Assembly: GCF_019414865.1 (NCBI RefSeq)
Contig: NZ_DXLG01000055.1
Coordinates: forward strand, 1 to 9,928
Length of the DNA: 9,928 bases
From: Veillonella sp.
GTDB lineage: Bacteria > Bacillota > Negativicutes > Veillonellales > Veillonellaceae
Direction of reading: 5' to 3'
Below the pieces are notes generated by a model. The model searched no databases, was not told the origin of the DNA, and was given only the letters and a program-made list of their open reading frames with translations. Positions 1 through 5,806 of the stretch are shown one piece after another. Position numbers and translations under genes: made by a program. Positions within the stretch are counted from its first letter, which is position 1. Every line of letters begins with the position of its first letter.

Positions 1-11
1 ACATATAGGTG

Positions 12-17
12 TATAAT
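12..17 (+). promoter_or_regulatory. Candidate -10 box upstream of the GNAT gene
   Basis: A perfect TATAAT hexamer preceded by TG lies about 65 bp before the acetyltransferase start codon. The -35 position falls at or beyond the window edge, so the promoter cannot be confirmed. The leader between it and the gene is very AT-rich, where chance matches are common. Confidence 0.3.
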
Positions 18-21
18 AACG

Positions 22-53
22 TTCATAAGTAATAAATATACATAGTTTATGAA
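22..53. repeat. 7-bp inverted repeat in the GNAT leader
   Basis: TTCATAA at 22-28 is mirrored by TTATGAA at 47-53 with an 18-base spacer. It lies between the candidate -10 box and the GNAT ribosome binding site. It could be an operator or a weak leader hairpin. In DNA this AT-rich a 7-bp match may also be chance. Confidence 0.3.
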
Positions 54-80
54 TAAAAATATAGATATGAGGGAAAGACC

Positions 81-566
81 ATGAAAGAATTTAGACAATT
101 AACTGTAGCAGATACAGCGGAATATCATAAGGTGTTAATTGACGGCTATGCAGCCATAAAAGACTATCCAATTACATTCGATGCTATCGATTTTACAGAG
201 GAAGAATCTAAGGCGTGGATCGAAACTTATCCTGTATATGGATTGTATATTGATAGACAACTTGTAAGTTCTATTACATTCTGTATGCCATGGGTGAAAT
301 ATTCTACACCAGATAAATTTCCACACATCGCTCACTTTGTAACAGCGCCTGAGTTCAAAGGTAAAGGATATGCTCGGGAAACATTGGGTTATGCTGAAGA
401 ATTATTGATTAACCAATTTAAAACACCAGCTGTTACATTGGGTACTGCAAAAGAACATCCGTGGTTGCCTAAAATGTATGAATCCTTTGGCTTTAAGGCT
501 TATGACAAAGTTCATTTTAGAGGTAAACAACATACTACGATACTTTTCAAAAAAGATTTATTATAG
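81..566 (+). CDS. GNAT-family N-acetyltransferase
   Basis: This 161-residue protein has the length and layout of a single-domain GCN5-related N-acetyltransferase, a cytoplasmic enzyme that moves acetyl from acetyl-CoA to an amine. The acetyl-CoA binding loop is visible as FKGKGYARE at residues 92-100, a form of the Q/RxxGxG/A motif, after the strand HIAHFVTAP and before the helix TLGYAEELLI. The C-terminal YESFGFKAYDKV at 133-144 matches the usual late GNAT segment in which a Tyr sits near the CoA thiol and the new strand follows GF. The ATG is preceded by a GAGGGAAAG-type ribosome binding site. The gene is isolated: a structured, T-rich repeat follows it and the next gene has its own leader. 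The substrate cannot be read from sequence. Small-molecule and protein-terminus acetylation both remain possible. Confidence 0.85.
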   Translation: MKEFRQLTVADTAEYHKVLIDGYAAIKDYPITFDAIDFTEEESKAWIETYPVYGLYIDRQLVSSITFCMPWVKYSTPDKFPHIAHFVTAPEFKGKGYARETLGYAEELLINQFKTPAVTLGTAKEHPWLPKMYESFGFKAYDKVHFRGKQHTTILFKKDLL

Positions 567-571
567 AAAGC

Positions 572-672
572 AAACCTTATACACTACTTACCTTTGATTT
601 AGAATGTCTTTATAATGCGACATAATAACAGAATCAAATGTAATTGATGTATAAGGTTTATTTATTTATTTA
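572..672 (+). terminator. Large nested inverted repeat with T-rich tail after the GNAT gene
   Basis: The 12-base arm AAACCTTATACA (572-583) pairs perfectly with TGTATAAGGTTT (648-659). Inside it a second pair, TTTGATT (593-599) and AATCAAA (632-638), is set symmetrically, with weaker short pairs further in. The sequence then runs into a T-rich tract, TTTATTTATTTAT (660-672). The 3' arm plus T tail resembles a rho-independent terminator for the upstream gene, but an 88-base span is far longer than a simple terminator hairpin. It may instead be a dispersed palindromic element that also terminates transcription. Confidence 0.55.
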
Positions 673-695
673 TGCAAAAAATATATATTTGGGTA

Positions 696-701
696 TATAA
701 T
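696..701 (+). promoter_or_regulatory. Candidate -10 box for the DUF969-DUF979 operon
   Basis: A perfect TATAAT lies 71 bp before the preferred DUF969 start, just past the T-rich end of the preceding repeat. No good -35 hexamer is seen at 16-18 bp spacing; the best window (TGCAAA, 673-678) is poor. Position after a likely terminator and before an operon makes it plausible. Confidence 0.35.
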
Positions 702-772
702 GTAAACATATGTAGTATGTCTGTGGACTATAGGTTAGGGTCATGGATGTTTTTTTGAAAGGATGTGAGACT

Positions 773-1522
773 ATGTTAGTCTTATCTGGTATTTTAGTGA
801 TGGTCATCGGTCTGATGCTGCGCTTTAATGCCTTGTTAGTTGTCGTAGCCGCAGGTTTTGTAACGGGCCTTGCAGGTGGTCTCAGTATCAACGATATCGT
901 TGGTGCCATTGGTGAGGCTTTCGTTAAAAATCGTTATATGTCATTATTTATTTTGATTTTACCTGTTATTGGTCTTATGGAACGTCACGGCTTGCGTGAA
1001 CGGGCAGAAATTTTAATCGGTAAGATTAACGCAGCTACTGCTGGTCGTATCTTTATGATTTACTTATTTGTACGCCAAGTAACAGTAGCTTTTGGTATTA
1101 ACATGTCCGGTATGGTTGCTATGGTTCGTCCATTGATCGCGCCTATGAGTGAAGCTGCTGTAGCGCAAGGTCGTCCAGTATCTCAACGAACTCTAGATAA
1201 GGTGCGCGGTATAGCTGCTTCTGCTGATAATACAGGTAACTTCTTCGGTCAAAACTTATTCCTTGCTGCTGGTGGTTTATTACTCATCAAAGGCGTTATG
1301 GAACAATTAGGCTATTCTGTTGAATTAACAGATATGGTATTGTACGGATTGCCAACTGCTGTTTGTGCATATATCGTTAACTTCATTCGCTTTATTATCT
1401 TCGACAAAACAATTCAAGCCTATGTAGCTCGTGACGAAGCAGATATGAAAGCTGGTAAATTAGTACCTAATGAATTTAATATCCTTGTTACACCAGAAGA
1501 ATTAGCGAAAGGGGGCAAATAA
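773..1522 (+). CDS. DUF969 family membrane protein, probable transporter subunit
   Basis: This 249-residue, highly hydrophobic protein matches my recollection of the DUF969 family, whose members start with a hydrophobic helix followed by RFN. About six membrane segments can be seen, roughly at residues 2-15, 18-34, 55-69, 92-108, 157-173 and 190-209. Conserved-looking polar stretches lie between them: RQVTVAFGINMSGMVAMVRP (101-120) and ASADNTGNFFGQN (149-161), with Asn, Asp and Gly residues suited to a substrate or ion path. I chose the ATG at 773 over the in-frame ATG at 743. AAAGGA (758-763) sits 9 bases before 773, while 743 has an AGGG only 2 bases upstream and would add a polar extension before the first helix. 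The DUF979 gene begins 1 bp after the stop, so the two probably act as one inner-membrane system. The pcp neighbour suggests a 5-oxoproline-related substrate; this is an inference. Confidence 0.8.
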   Translation: MLVLSGILVMVIGLMLRFNALLVVVAAGFVTGLAGGLSINDIVGAIGEAFVKNRYMSLFILILPVIGLMERHGLRERAEILIGKINAATAGRIFMIYLFVRQVTVAFGINMSGMVAMVRPLIAPMSEAAVAQGRPVSQRTLDKVRGIAASADNTGNFFGQNLFLAAGGLLLIKGVMEQLGYSVELTDMVLYGLPTAVCAYIVNFIRFIIFDKTIQAYVARDEADMKAGKLVPNEFNILVTPEELAKGGK

Positions 1523-1523
1523 T

Positions 1524-2453
1524 ATGTTAGAACTACTCTATAAAATGCAGCCCTTAGATTATGTATATCTTCTCGTAGGGATTATTCTATTTATCTTTGC
1601 TATTCAATCATTTTTAGATAAAGAACATAAATATCGCATTGGTACAGGCCTATTCTGGTTATTGTACAGCGTATCCTTTATCTTTGGGTCTTATCTCTCC
1701 AAGGAAATTAATGGTTGGCTCGTAATTGCTATGGCGGTTATCGTCTTGGTGAAACAACTTGGCAAAGGTCATTACTTTGAATCTCCTATTGAATTCAAAA
1801 AAGGCGAAGCAGTTCGTATTGGTAATGTTATTTTCGTACCGGCTTTACTTGTTGGTATCATCACATTTATCATTGGCTTCTTTACTAAATTAGGCGCTCT
1901 TGTAGGCCTTGGTATTGCAGCCATCATTGCTATGGGTGCTGCTCTTTACATCACTAAGGGTTCATTTAACCAAGGGTTCCATGAAGGTCGTCGTCTCATC
2001 GATGCTATCGGTTGGACTGCTATTTTGTCCCAATTATTAGCGGCCCTAGGCTATCTATTTAATTTGGCTGGCGTTGGTAAAATTATCTCCAGTGCTGTAG
2101 CTAGTGTGGTGCCTGCCGATAATGTATTCCTCGTAGTTGTAGCTTACTGCATCGGTATGGTCATCTTCACAATGATCATGGGTAACGCCTTTGCAGCCTT
2201 TGCGATGATTACAAGTGCTATCGGGGTTCCAATGCTCGTTGTAGCTCATGGTGCAAACCCAGCTGCTATTGGTGCTATCGCAATGCTTGCTGGCTATTGC
2301 GGTACTTTGATGACACCTATGGCGGCAAACTTTAATATCGTACCGGTAGCGCTCCTTGAAATGCGCGACCAATACGGCGTTATTAAAGCCCAACTTCCAA
2401 TTGCATTGATTATGCTCGTATTAAATATCTTATTGATGTATTACTTTATTTAA
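1524..2453 (+). CDS. DUF979 family membrane permease
   Basis: This 309-residue integral membrane protein is assigned to DUF979 from its overall pattern and its pairing with DUF969. Hydrophobic segments occur at about residues 11-30, 41-58, 64-77, 103-120, 125-143, 163-180, 202-222, 224-241, 248-262 and 290-309. Two motifs look functional: MGNAFAAF (219-226) within the membrane, and GYCGTLMTPMAANFNIVP (257-274), which resembles the Gly-Thr-x-x-Thr-Pro re-entrant motifs of ion-coupled organic anion transporters. AAAGGGGG (1508-1515) is a strong ribosome binding site 8 bases before the ATG and overlaps the end of DUF969, as expected for coupled translation. No terminator separates it from pcp 117 bp downstream, so one transcript is likely. 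Substrate is not shown by sequence. Confidence 0.8.
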   Translation: MLELLYKMQPLDYVYLLVGIILFIFAIQSFLDKEHKYRIGTGLFWLLYSVSFIFGSYLSKEINGWLVIAMAVIVLVKQLGKGHYFESPIEFKKGEAVRIGNVIFVPALLVGIITFIIGFFTKLGALVGLGIAAIIAMGAALYITKGSFNQGFHEGRRLIDAIGWTAILSQLLAALGYLFNLAGVGKIISSAVASVVPADNVFLVVVAYCIGMVIFTMIMGNAFAAFAMITSAIGVPMLVVAHGANPAAIGAIAMLAGYCGTLMTPMAANFNIVPVALLEMRDQYGVIKAQLPIALIMLVLNILLMYYFI

Positions 2454-2461
2454 CCCTTTTC

Positions 2462-2497
2462 TATGAAAGTATGATATTCTTATGAAACAATATGATA
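2462..2497. repeat. Imperfect tandem repeat of about 20 bp before pcp
   Basis: TATGAAA occurs at 2462-2468 and 2481-2487, and TATGATA at 2470-2476 and 2491-2497, so a unit of roughly 20 bp appears twice in the DUF979-pcp gap. The spacing is close to two helical turns, which would suit a binding site. It is equally compatible with chance in AT-rich DNA. Confidence 0.3.
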
Positions 2498-2541
2498 AAT
2501 CCTTTTAAGATTACGTGTCATGTTTGATTATTCTAATGCAC

Positions 2542-2563
2542 CATAAGATATATCGTTATGAGG
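2542..2563 (+). promoter_or_regulatory. Bulged hairpin abutting the pcp ribosome binding site
   Basis: CATAAGAT at 2542-2549 can pair with ATC (2552-2554) and TTATG (2556-2560), leaving one G bulged. The last base of the stem is the first base of GAGG (2560-2563), the pcp ribosome binding site. The hairpin could modulate pcp translation relative to the upstream transporter genes. The stem is AT-rich and of modest stability. Confidence 0.25.
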
Positions 2564-2570
2564 TAGTGTG

Positions 2571-3224
2571 ATGAAAACAATTTTGATTACCGGTTTTGAT
2601 CCATTTGGCGGTGAACCTATTAACCCAGCTTGGGAAGCGGTAAAAACAATGGATGGTTATACCGATGGTGATTATAAGGTAGTGACTCAAATGGTTCCTA
2701 CTGTGCGTTACAAATCTGTTGATACTGTGAAAGCTGCGGCTGAAGAGTGCCAACCAGATTTCATTCTATGTGTAGGTCAAGCAGGCGGTCGCCCAGATAT
2801 TACAGTAGAACGCGTTGCTATTAACTGTGATGATTTCCGCATCCCAGATAATGGGGGCAACCAACCGGAAGATGAACCTGTTGTAGCCGATGGCCCTAGT
2901 GCATACTTTGCGACATTGCCTATTAAAAACATCGTTAACGCATTGCATCAAAATGGTATTCCAGCTAAGGTTTCTAATACAGCGGGTACCTTCGTATGTA
3001 ATCACTTGATGTATGGTGTATGTCATTATGCAGCGCAAAAGGGCAACATCAAAGCGGGCTTCATGCATATTCCGTACTTGCCATCCCAAGTAGTGGATAA
3101 ACCAAATCAACCAAGCATGGCTGTTCAAACTGTACGTGCCACATTAGAAACCATCGTTCACGTATTAGCTCATGGTGAAAGCTACAAGGCACAAGATATT
3201 AACTATACAACACCTCACGAATAA
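2571..3224 (+). CDS. pcp: Pyroglutamyl-peptidase I (pyrrolidone-carboxylate peptidase)
   Basis: A 217-residue cysteine peptidase of family C15 that removes N-terminal pyroglutamate (5-oxoproline) from peptides in the cytoplasm. The family start ILITGFDPFGGEPINPAWE is intact. The catalytic triad is readable: Glu80 in DITVERVAIN, Cys143 in the signature GTFVCNHLMYG (139-149), and His166 in FMHIPYLPSQ. The length is normal for the family (about 200-220). A GTG at 2568 is also in frame, but GAGG at 2560-2563 lies 7 bases before the ATG at 2571 and only 4 before the GTG, so ATG is preferred. It follows DUF969 and DUF979 with no terminator between, suggesting an operon that frees and moves 5-oxoproline or its peptides. 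No 5-oxoprolinase (pxpABC) gene is in view. Function is confident; the operon role is inferred. Confidence 0.96.
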   Translation: MKTILITGFDPFGGEPINPAWEAVKTMDGYTDGDYKVVTQMVPTVRYKSVDTVKAAAEECQPDFILCVGQAGGRPDITVERVAINCDDFRIPDNGGNQPEDEPVVADGPSAYFATLPIKNIVNALHQNGIPAKVSNTAGTFVCNHLMYGVCHYAAQKGNIKAGFMHIPYLPSQVVDKPNQPSMAVQTVRATLETIVHVLAHGESYKAQDINYTTPHE

Positions 3225-3230
3225 AAATCT

Positions 3231-3254
3231 CAGAAGTACTAGTGTTTACTTCTG
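3231..3254. repeat. 8-bp hairpin just after pcp
   Basis: CAGAAGTA (3231-3238) pairs with TACTTCTG (3247-3254) around an 8-base loop, starting 7 bases after the pcp stop. On the + strand it is followed by GGGAGTGTG, not by T residues, so it is not a standard terminator for pcp. On the - strand the stem is followed by AGATTTTTATTC and would look like one. It may protect the pcp mRNA 3' end or pause polymerase. Confidence 0.5.
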
Positions 3255-3291
3255 GGGAGTGTGTAGTGATAGATTTAGCTTTCAATCACTA

Positions 3292-3297
3292 TATAAT
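3292..3297 (+). promoter_or_regulatory. Candidate -10 box for the OmpM-like gene
   Basis: A perfect TATAAT lies 111 bp before the start codon. No good -35 is present at normal spacing. It sits just beside the right arm of a 7-bp inverted repeat, TAGTGAT (3264-3270) and ATCACTA (3285-3291). An alternative is TTGAGT (3340-3345) with TATATG (3363-3368), each 4/6 to consensus with a 17-bp spacer; this one overlaps the palindrome. I cannot choose between them. Confidence 0.3.
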
Positions 3298-3305
3298 GTA
3301 AGATT

Positions 3306-3350
3306 TAGTTCTTGAGTACTATGTTATTTCGGTATGTACTTGAGTACATA
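3306..3350. promoter_or_regulatory. Paired palindromes, probable operator, before the OmpM-like gene
   Basis: TATGTACTTGAGTACATA at 3333-3350 is a dyad with 8-bp perfect arms around a TG centre. A second copy, TAGTTCTTGAGTACTA at 3306-3321, keeps the same core (CTTGAGTAC) and the same centre with a single mismatched pair in its arms. The centres are 28 bp apart. Two related dyads between a -10 candidate and the coding region are typical of a dimeric repressor's operators. The regulator is unknown. Confidence 0.5.
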
Positions 3351-3407
3351 AAATAAATTTAATATATGAGATATTGTGTGATATCTATATGAGAGAAGGT
3401 CTTTTTA

Positions 3408-4736
3408 ATGAATAAAAAGTTGGTAGCAAGTTTAGTTTCCTGTATGGTATTAGGTTCTGTAAGTGTGTATGCAGCCAATCCATTTTCCGATGTAGATGCT
3501 TCTAGTTGGGCGTACCAATCTGTTGAGCAATTAGCGAATGCAGGGATTATTAATGGGTACCCTGATGGAACTTTCAAAGGGAACAATCCTATTACGCGAT
3601 ACGAAATGGCTCAAATGGTAGCTAAGGCGATGGCTAACCAAGATAAAGCCAATGCGGAACAACAAGCGATGATTAATCGTTTGGCCGATGAATTTGGAAA
3701 TGAACTCAACACATTAGGTGTGCGAGTAGCCAAATTAGAAAATCAAGTAGGGAATGTAAAGGTGACTGGTAACTACCGTTTGCGTTACCGCGGCAGCGAG
3801 TTGAAAAATGATACCTATGCGTATGGTAAACATTCCTCCTTTGATTATCGTGCCCGTGTGATTTTTAATGCTAAGGTTAACGATAAAACTGATGCAGTCG
3901 TACGTATTCAAGGTTCTAGCGAATTCGGCAATAGCAATGCTACACAAGGTAAAATTAATCTTGCCTATGTAGATCATCATTTCGGTAAAGACACAACCTT
4001 GCGCGTAGGTCGTCAACTCTATACACCAGGCCTAGGCCTTATGTATGATGATCTCGTTGATGGTGCTCGCCTCATGTACAAACATGGCAAGCTCGATGTA
4101 TCTGCTAGTTATGGTTACTGGTTGGGCGGTGCTCCTACTTACCAAACTAGAGAAAATACAGTTACTGCAGCTATGGTTGAAGTTAAGGGTAAACTTAATA
4201 AACATGTTACCCTTGGTGGTATGTATGGTCGTTTCCATGATGGTAAATTGTATCAAGGCCAAGATGTGGATGCGTTGACAGGCAAACAAGTTAAATCCTT
4301 TATTGATTCTCCATACAAAAATATTTGGGGCCTCAATACAAATATGAACTTTAACCGTTGGAATGTATTCGGCGAATGGCTTACAGCTCCAGGCGTTTCC
4401 GACTCTCATGCTTGGATGGCTAGTCTTGGCTATGGTAACTATGACATTAAGAAAGCTCATACTTATAGCGTACGCGGTCAATACTACTACCAAGAAGGGA
4501 ACTCCCCAATCTTCAGTAGTGCCTTTGCGCCTGCGTATAGCTTCTACAATCAACATTATGTAGATAATAAGGGCGTAGCTCATGTACGCAATGGTTTCAA
4601 AGGCTTTGTAGCTAATGTAAACTATGTACCATTCCAAAACGTATCTATCGGTGCTTACTACGGCTTCGGTAATAAAGATATGGACGGTAATAAATTAGGC
4701 GATTACTGGCGTACAGATGTAAACTTCATGTTTTAA
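3408..4736 (+). CDS. OmpM-type SLH-domain outer-membrane porin
   Basis: A 442-residue outer-membrane protein with a tether to the cell wall. Residues 1-22 are a signal peptide (KK, hydrophobic core, VYA before Ala-Asn). One SLH domain follows at about 24-75, with FSDVDASSWAYQSVEQLANAGIINGYPDGTF-type spacing and the hallmark ITRYE at 62-66. Residues 80-115 are helical and probably coiled-coil (EQQAMINRLADEFGNEL, LGVRVAKLENQVGNV). From about 117 to the end there are alternating aromatic and polar strands rich in Gly and Tyr, ending in a terminal Phe after WRTDVNFM, as in beta-barrels inserted by BamA. In Veillonella and Selenomonas relatives such OmpM proteins bind polyamine-modified peptidoglycan through SLH and form pores. 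Which paralogue this is cannot be said. AGAAGG (3394-3399) is the ribosome binding site, 8 bases before ATG. The gene appears monocistronic and converges with the ribose operon. Confidence 0.9.
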   Translation: MNKKLVASLVSCMVLGSVSVYAANPFSDVDASSWAYQSVEQLANAGIINGYPDGTFKGNNPITRYEMAQMVAKAMANQDKANAEQQAMINRLADEFGNELNTLGVRVAKLENQVGNVKVTGNYRLRYRGSELKNDTYAYGKHSSFDYRARVIFNAKVNDKTDAVVRIQGSSEFGNSNATQGKINLAYVDHHFGKDTTLRVGRQLYTPGLGLMYDDLVDGARLMYKHGKLDVSASYGYWLGGAPTYQTRENTVTAAMVEVKGKLNKHVTLGGMYGRFHDGKLYQGQDVDALTGKQVKSFIDSPYKNIWGLNTNMNFNRWNVFGEWLTAPGVSDSHAWMASLGYGNYDIKKAHTYSVRGQYYYQEGNSPIFSSAFAPAYSFYNQHYVDNKGVAHVRNGFKGFVANVNYVPFQNVSIGAYYGFGNKDMDGNKLGDYWRTDVNFMF

Positions 4737-4838
4737 TATATGTTGTTTTCATAACATCACTTTCTTTAAGAAAACACTATAAGAGTATATATTTTGGTTG
4801 ATAAACGTTATATAGGATTAACTAAAATACATATAATA

Positions 4839-4871
4839 AAGACCCCGACATCAATTTGATGTCGGGGTTTT
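4839..4871. terminator. Bidirectional rho-independent terminator between the OmpM-like gene and rbsB
   Basis: ACCCCGACATC (4842-4852) and GATGTCGGGGT (4858-4868) form an 11-bp perfect GC-rich stem with a 5-base loop. TTTTC follows on the + strand; on the - strand the stem is followed by CTTTATTATAT. It can therefore stop both the OmpM-like transcript and the rbs transcript, which meet here (gene ends at 4736 and 4895). Confidence 0.9.
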
Positions 4872-4894
4872 CTGTACCCAGTTTCTATTTACAA

Positions 4895-5797
4895 TTATTT
4901 TGTAACAACTTTAAGATCTACAGGGATTTTAGCTTCTACAGCTTCGCCTTTGATAACTTTTTGAGCTGTATCGATAGCGATTTTACCCATTTGGTCTGGT
5001 TGTTGAGCAATTGTTGCAGCCAATGTGCCGTCTTTAACAGCTTTGTCTGCATCAGCAGTACCGTCAAAGCCTACGATGAAGATTGTTTTGCCTGCGGATT
5101 TAGCTGCTTGGATAGCGCCCAATGCCATTTCGTCGTTATGAGCAAAGATAGCTTGTACGTCAGGGTTAGCTTGCAAAATGTTTGTTGCTACGTTCAAACC
5201 TTTTGTACGGTCGAAGTCAGCACTTTGTTTTGCTACTACTGTTAAGTCTTTGTCAGCTACGTTGTGGAAACCTTGGCCACGTTCACGTGTTGCGGAAGCA
5301 CCAGGGATACCTTCGATTTCAGCTACTTTTGCAGCTTTGCCTACTTTATCAACGATAAGTTGTGCAGCCATTTCGCCACCTTTTACGTTATCGGAAGCGA
5401 TGTGAGCTACTACTTTGCCTTTGTCAGCAGAGCGGTCAACAGTGATTACAGGAATGTTTTTAGCATTTGCTGCTTCTACGGAAGTAGAGATAGCTGCAGA
5501 GTCTACAGGGTTGATAATCAATACAGAAACGCCACTTTCAAGTAAGTCGGAAATATCGTTTGCTTGTTTAGCTGGGTCGTTTTGAGCATCAACGATTTTA
5601 ACTTTAAGACCAAGCGCTTTAGCTTGAGCCTCAACGCCTTCTTTCATAGTTACGAAGAATGGGTTGTTCAATGTGGAAACAGAGAAGCCGATTGTGCCGG
5701 ATTTTTTGTCGCCGCCGTTATCAGCGCTTTTACCACAGCCTGCTACAAGACCGATAACCATAACGGCCATCGCCAACAGTAACAATAGTTTTTTCAT
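4895..5797 (-). CDS. rbsB: Ribose ABC transporter substrate-binding lipoprotein
   Basis: A 300-residue periplasmic-binding protein that captures D-ribose and delivers it to RbsC. The N terminus is a lipoprotein signal: MKKLLLLLAMAVMVIGLVAGC, with lipobox LVAGC and Cys21 as the lipid-modified residue, followed by a Ser/Gly/Asp/Lys linker. The mature part matches E. coli RbsB closely. The ribose-contacting positions appear intact: Asn45 with Phe47-Phe48 (STLNNPFF), Asp121-Arg122, Arg171 (ATRERG), Phe195 (ADFDR), Asn221 (HNDEMALG), Phe244-Asp245 (GFDGT) and Gln266. The E. coli protein is soluble, so lipid anchoring here is a Gram-positive-like trait in a probable diderm. The ribosome binding site TAGGAGGT overlaps the rbsC stop codon, and rbsB is last in the operon before the terminator. 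Confidence 0.96.
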   Translation of the reverse strand: MKKLLLLLAMAVMVIGLVAGCGKSADNGGDKKSGTIGFSVSTLNNPFFVTMKEGVEAQAKALGLKVKIVDAQNDPAKQANDISDLLESGVSVLIINPVDSAAISTSVEAANAKNIPVITVDRSADKGKVVAHIASDNVKGGEMAAQLIVDKVGKAAKVAEIEGIPGASATRERGQGFHNVADKDLTVVAKQSADFDRTKGLNVATNILQANPDVQAIFAHNDEMALGAIQAAKSAGKTIFIVGFDGTADADKAVKDGTLAATIAQQPDQMGKIAIDTAQKVIKGEAVEAKIPVDLKVVTK

Positions 5798-5806
5798 AGG
5801 AACCTC

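Noticed and set aside
284..292. RbsA second domain as a damaged ATPase (numbers are residues of RbsA)
   Set aside because: Lys-to-Arg in the second Walker A and loss of the switch His are usual for this sugar ATPase group, so they do not indicate decay.
743..772. Upstream ATG extending DUF969 by 10 residues
   Set aside because: Its AGGG is only 2 bases from the ATG, while AAAGGA is well placed for the ATG at 773, where the family's hydrophobic start begins.
2568..2570. GTG start for pcp
   Set aside because: It is only 4 bases from GAGG and adds one Met-equivalent residue; the ATG at 2571 has better spacing.
4032..4637. 201-codon open frame on the - strand inside the OmpM-like gene
   Set aside because: It is antisense to a well-supported SLH-porin, its translation resembles no family I know, and it lacks a convincing ribosome binding site. 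Long antisense frames are common opposite biased coding sequence.
4744..4776. TGTTTTC/GAAAACA inverted repeat after the OmpM-like gene
   Set aside because: Only 7 bp, AT-rich with a long loop and no T tract; the terminator at 4839-4871 explains the gene end better.
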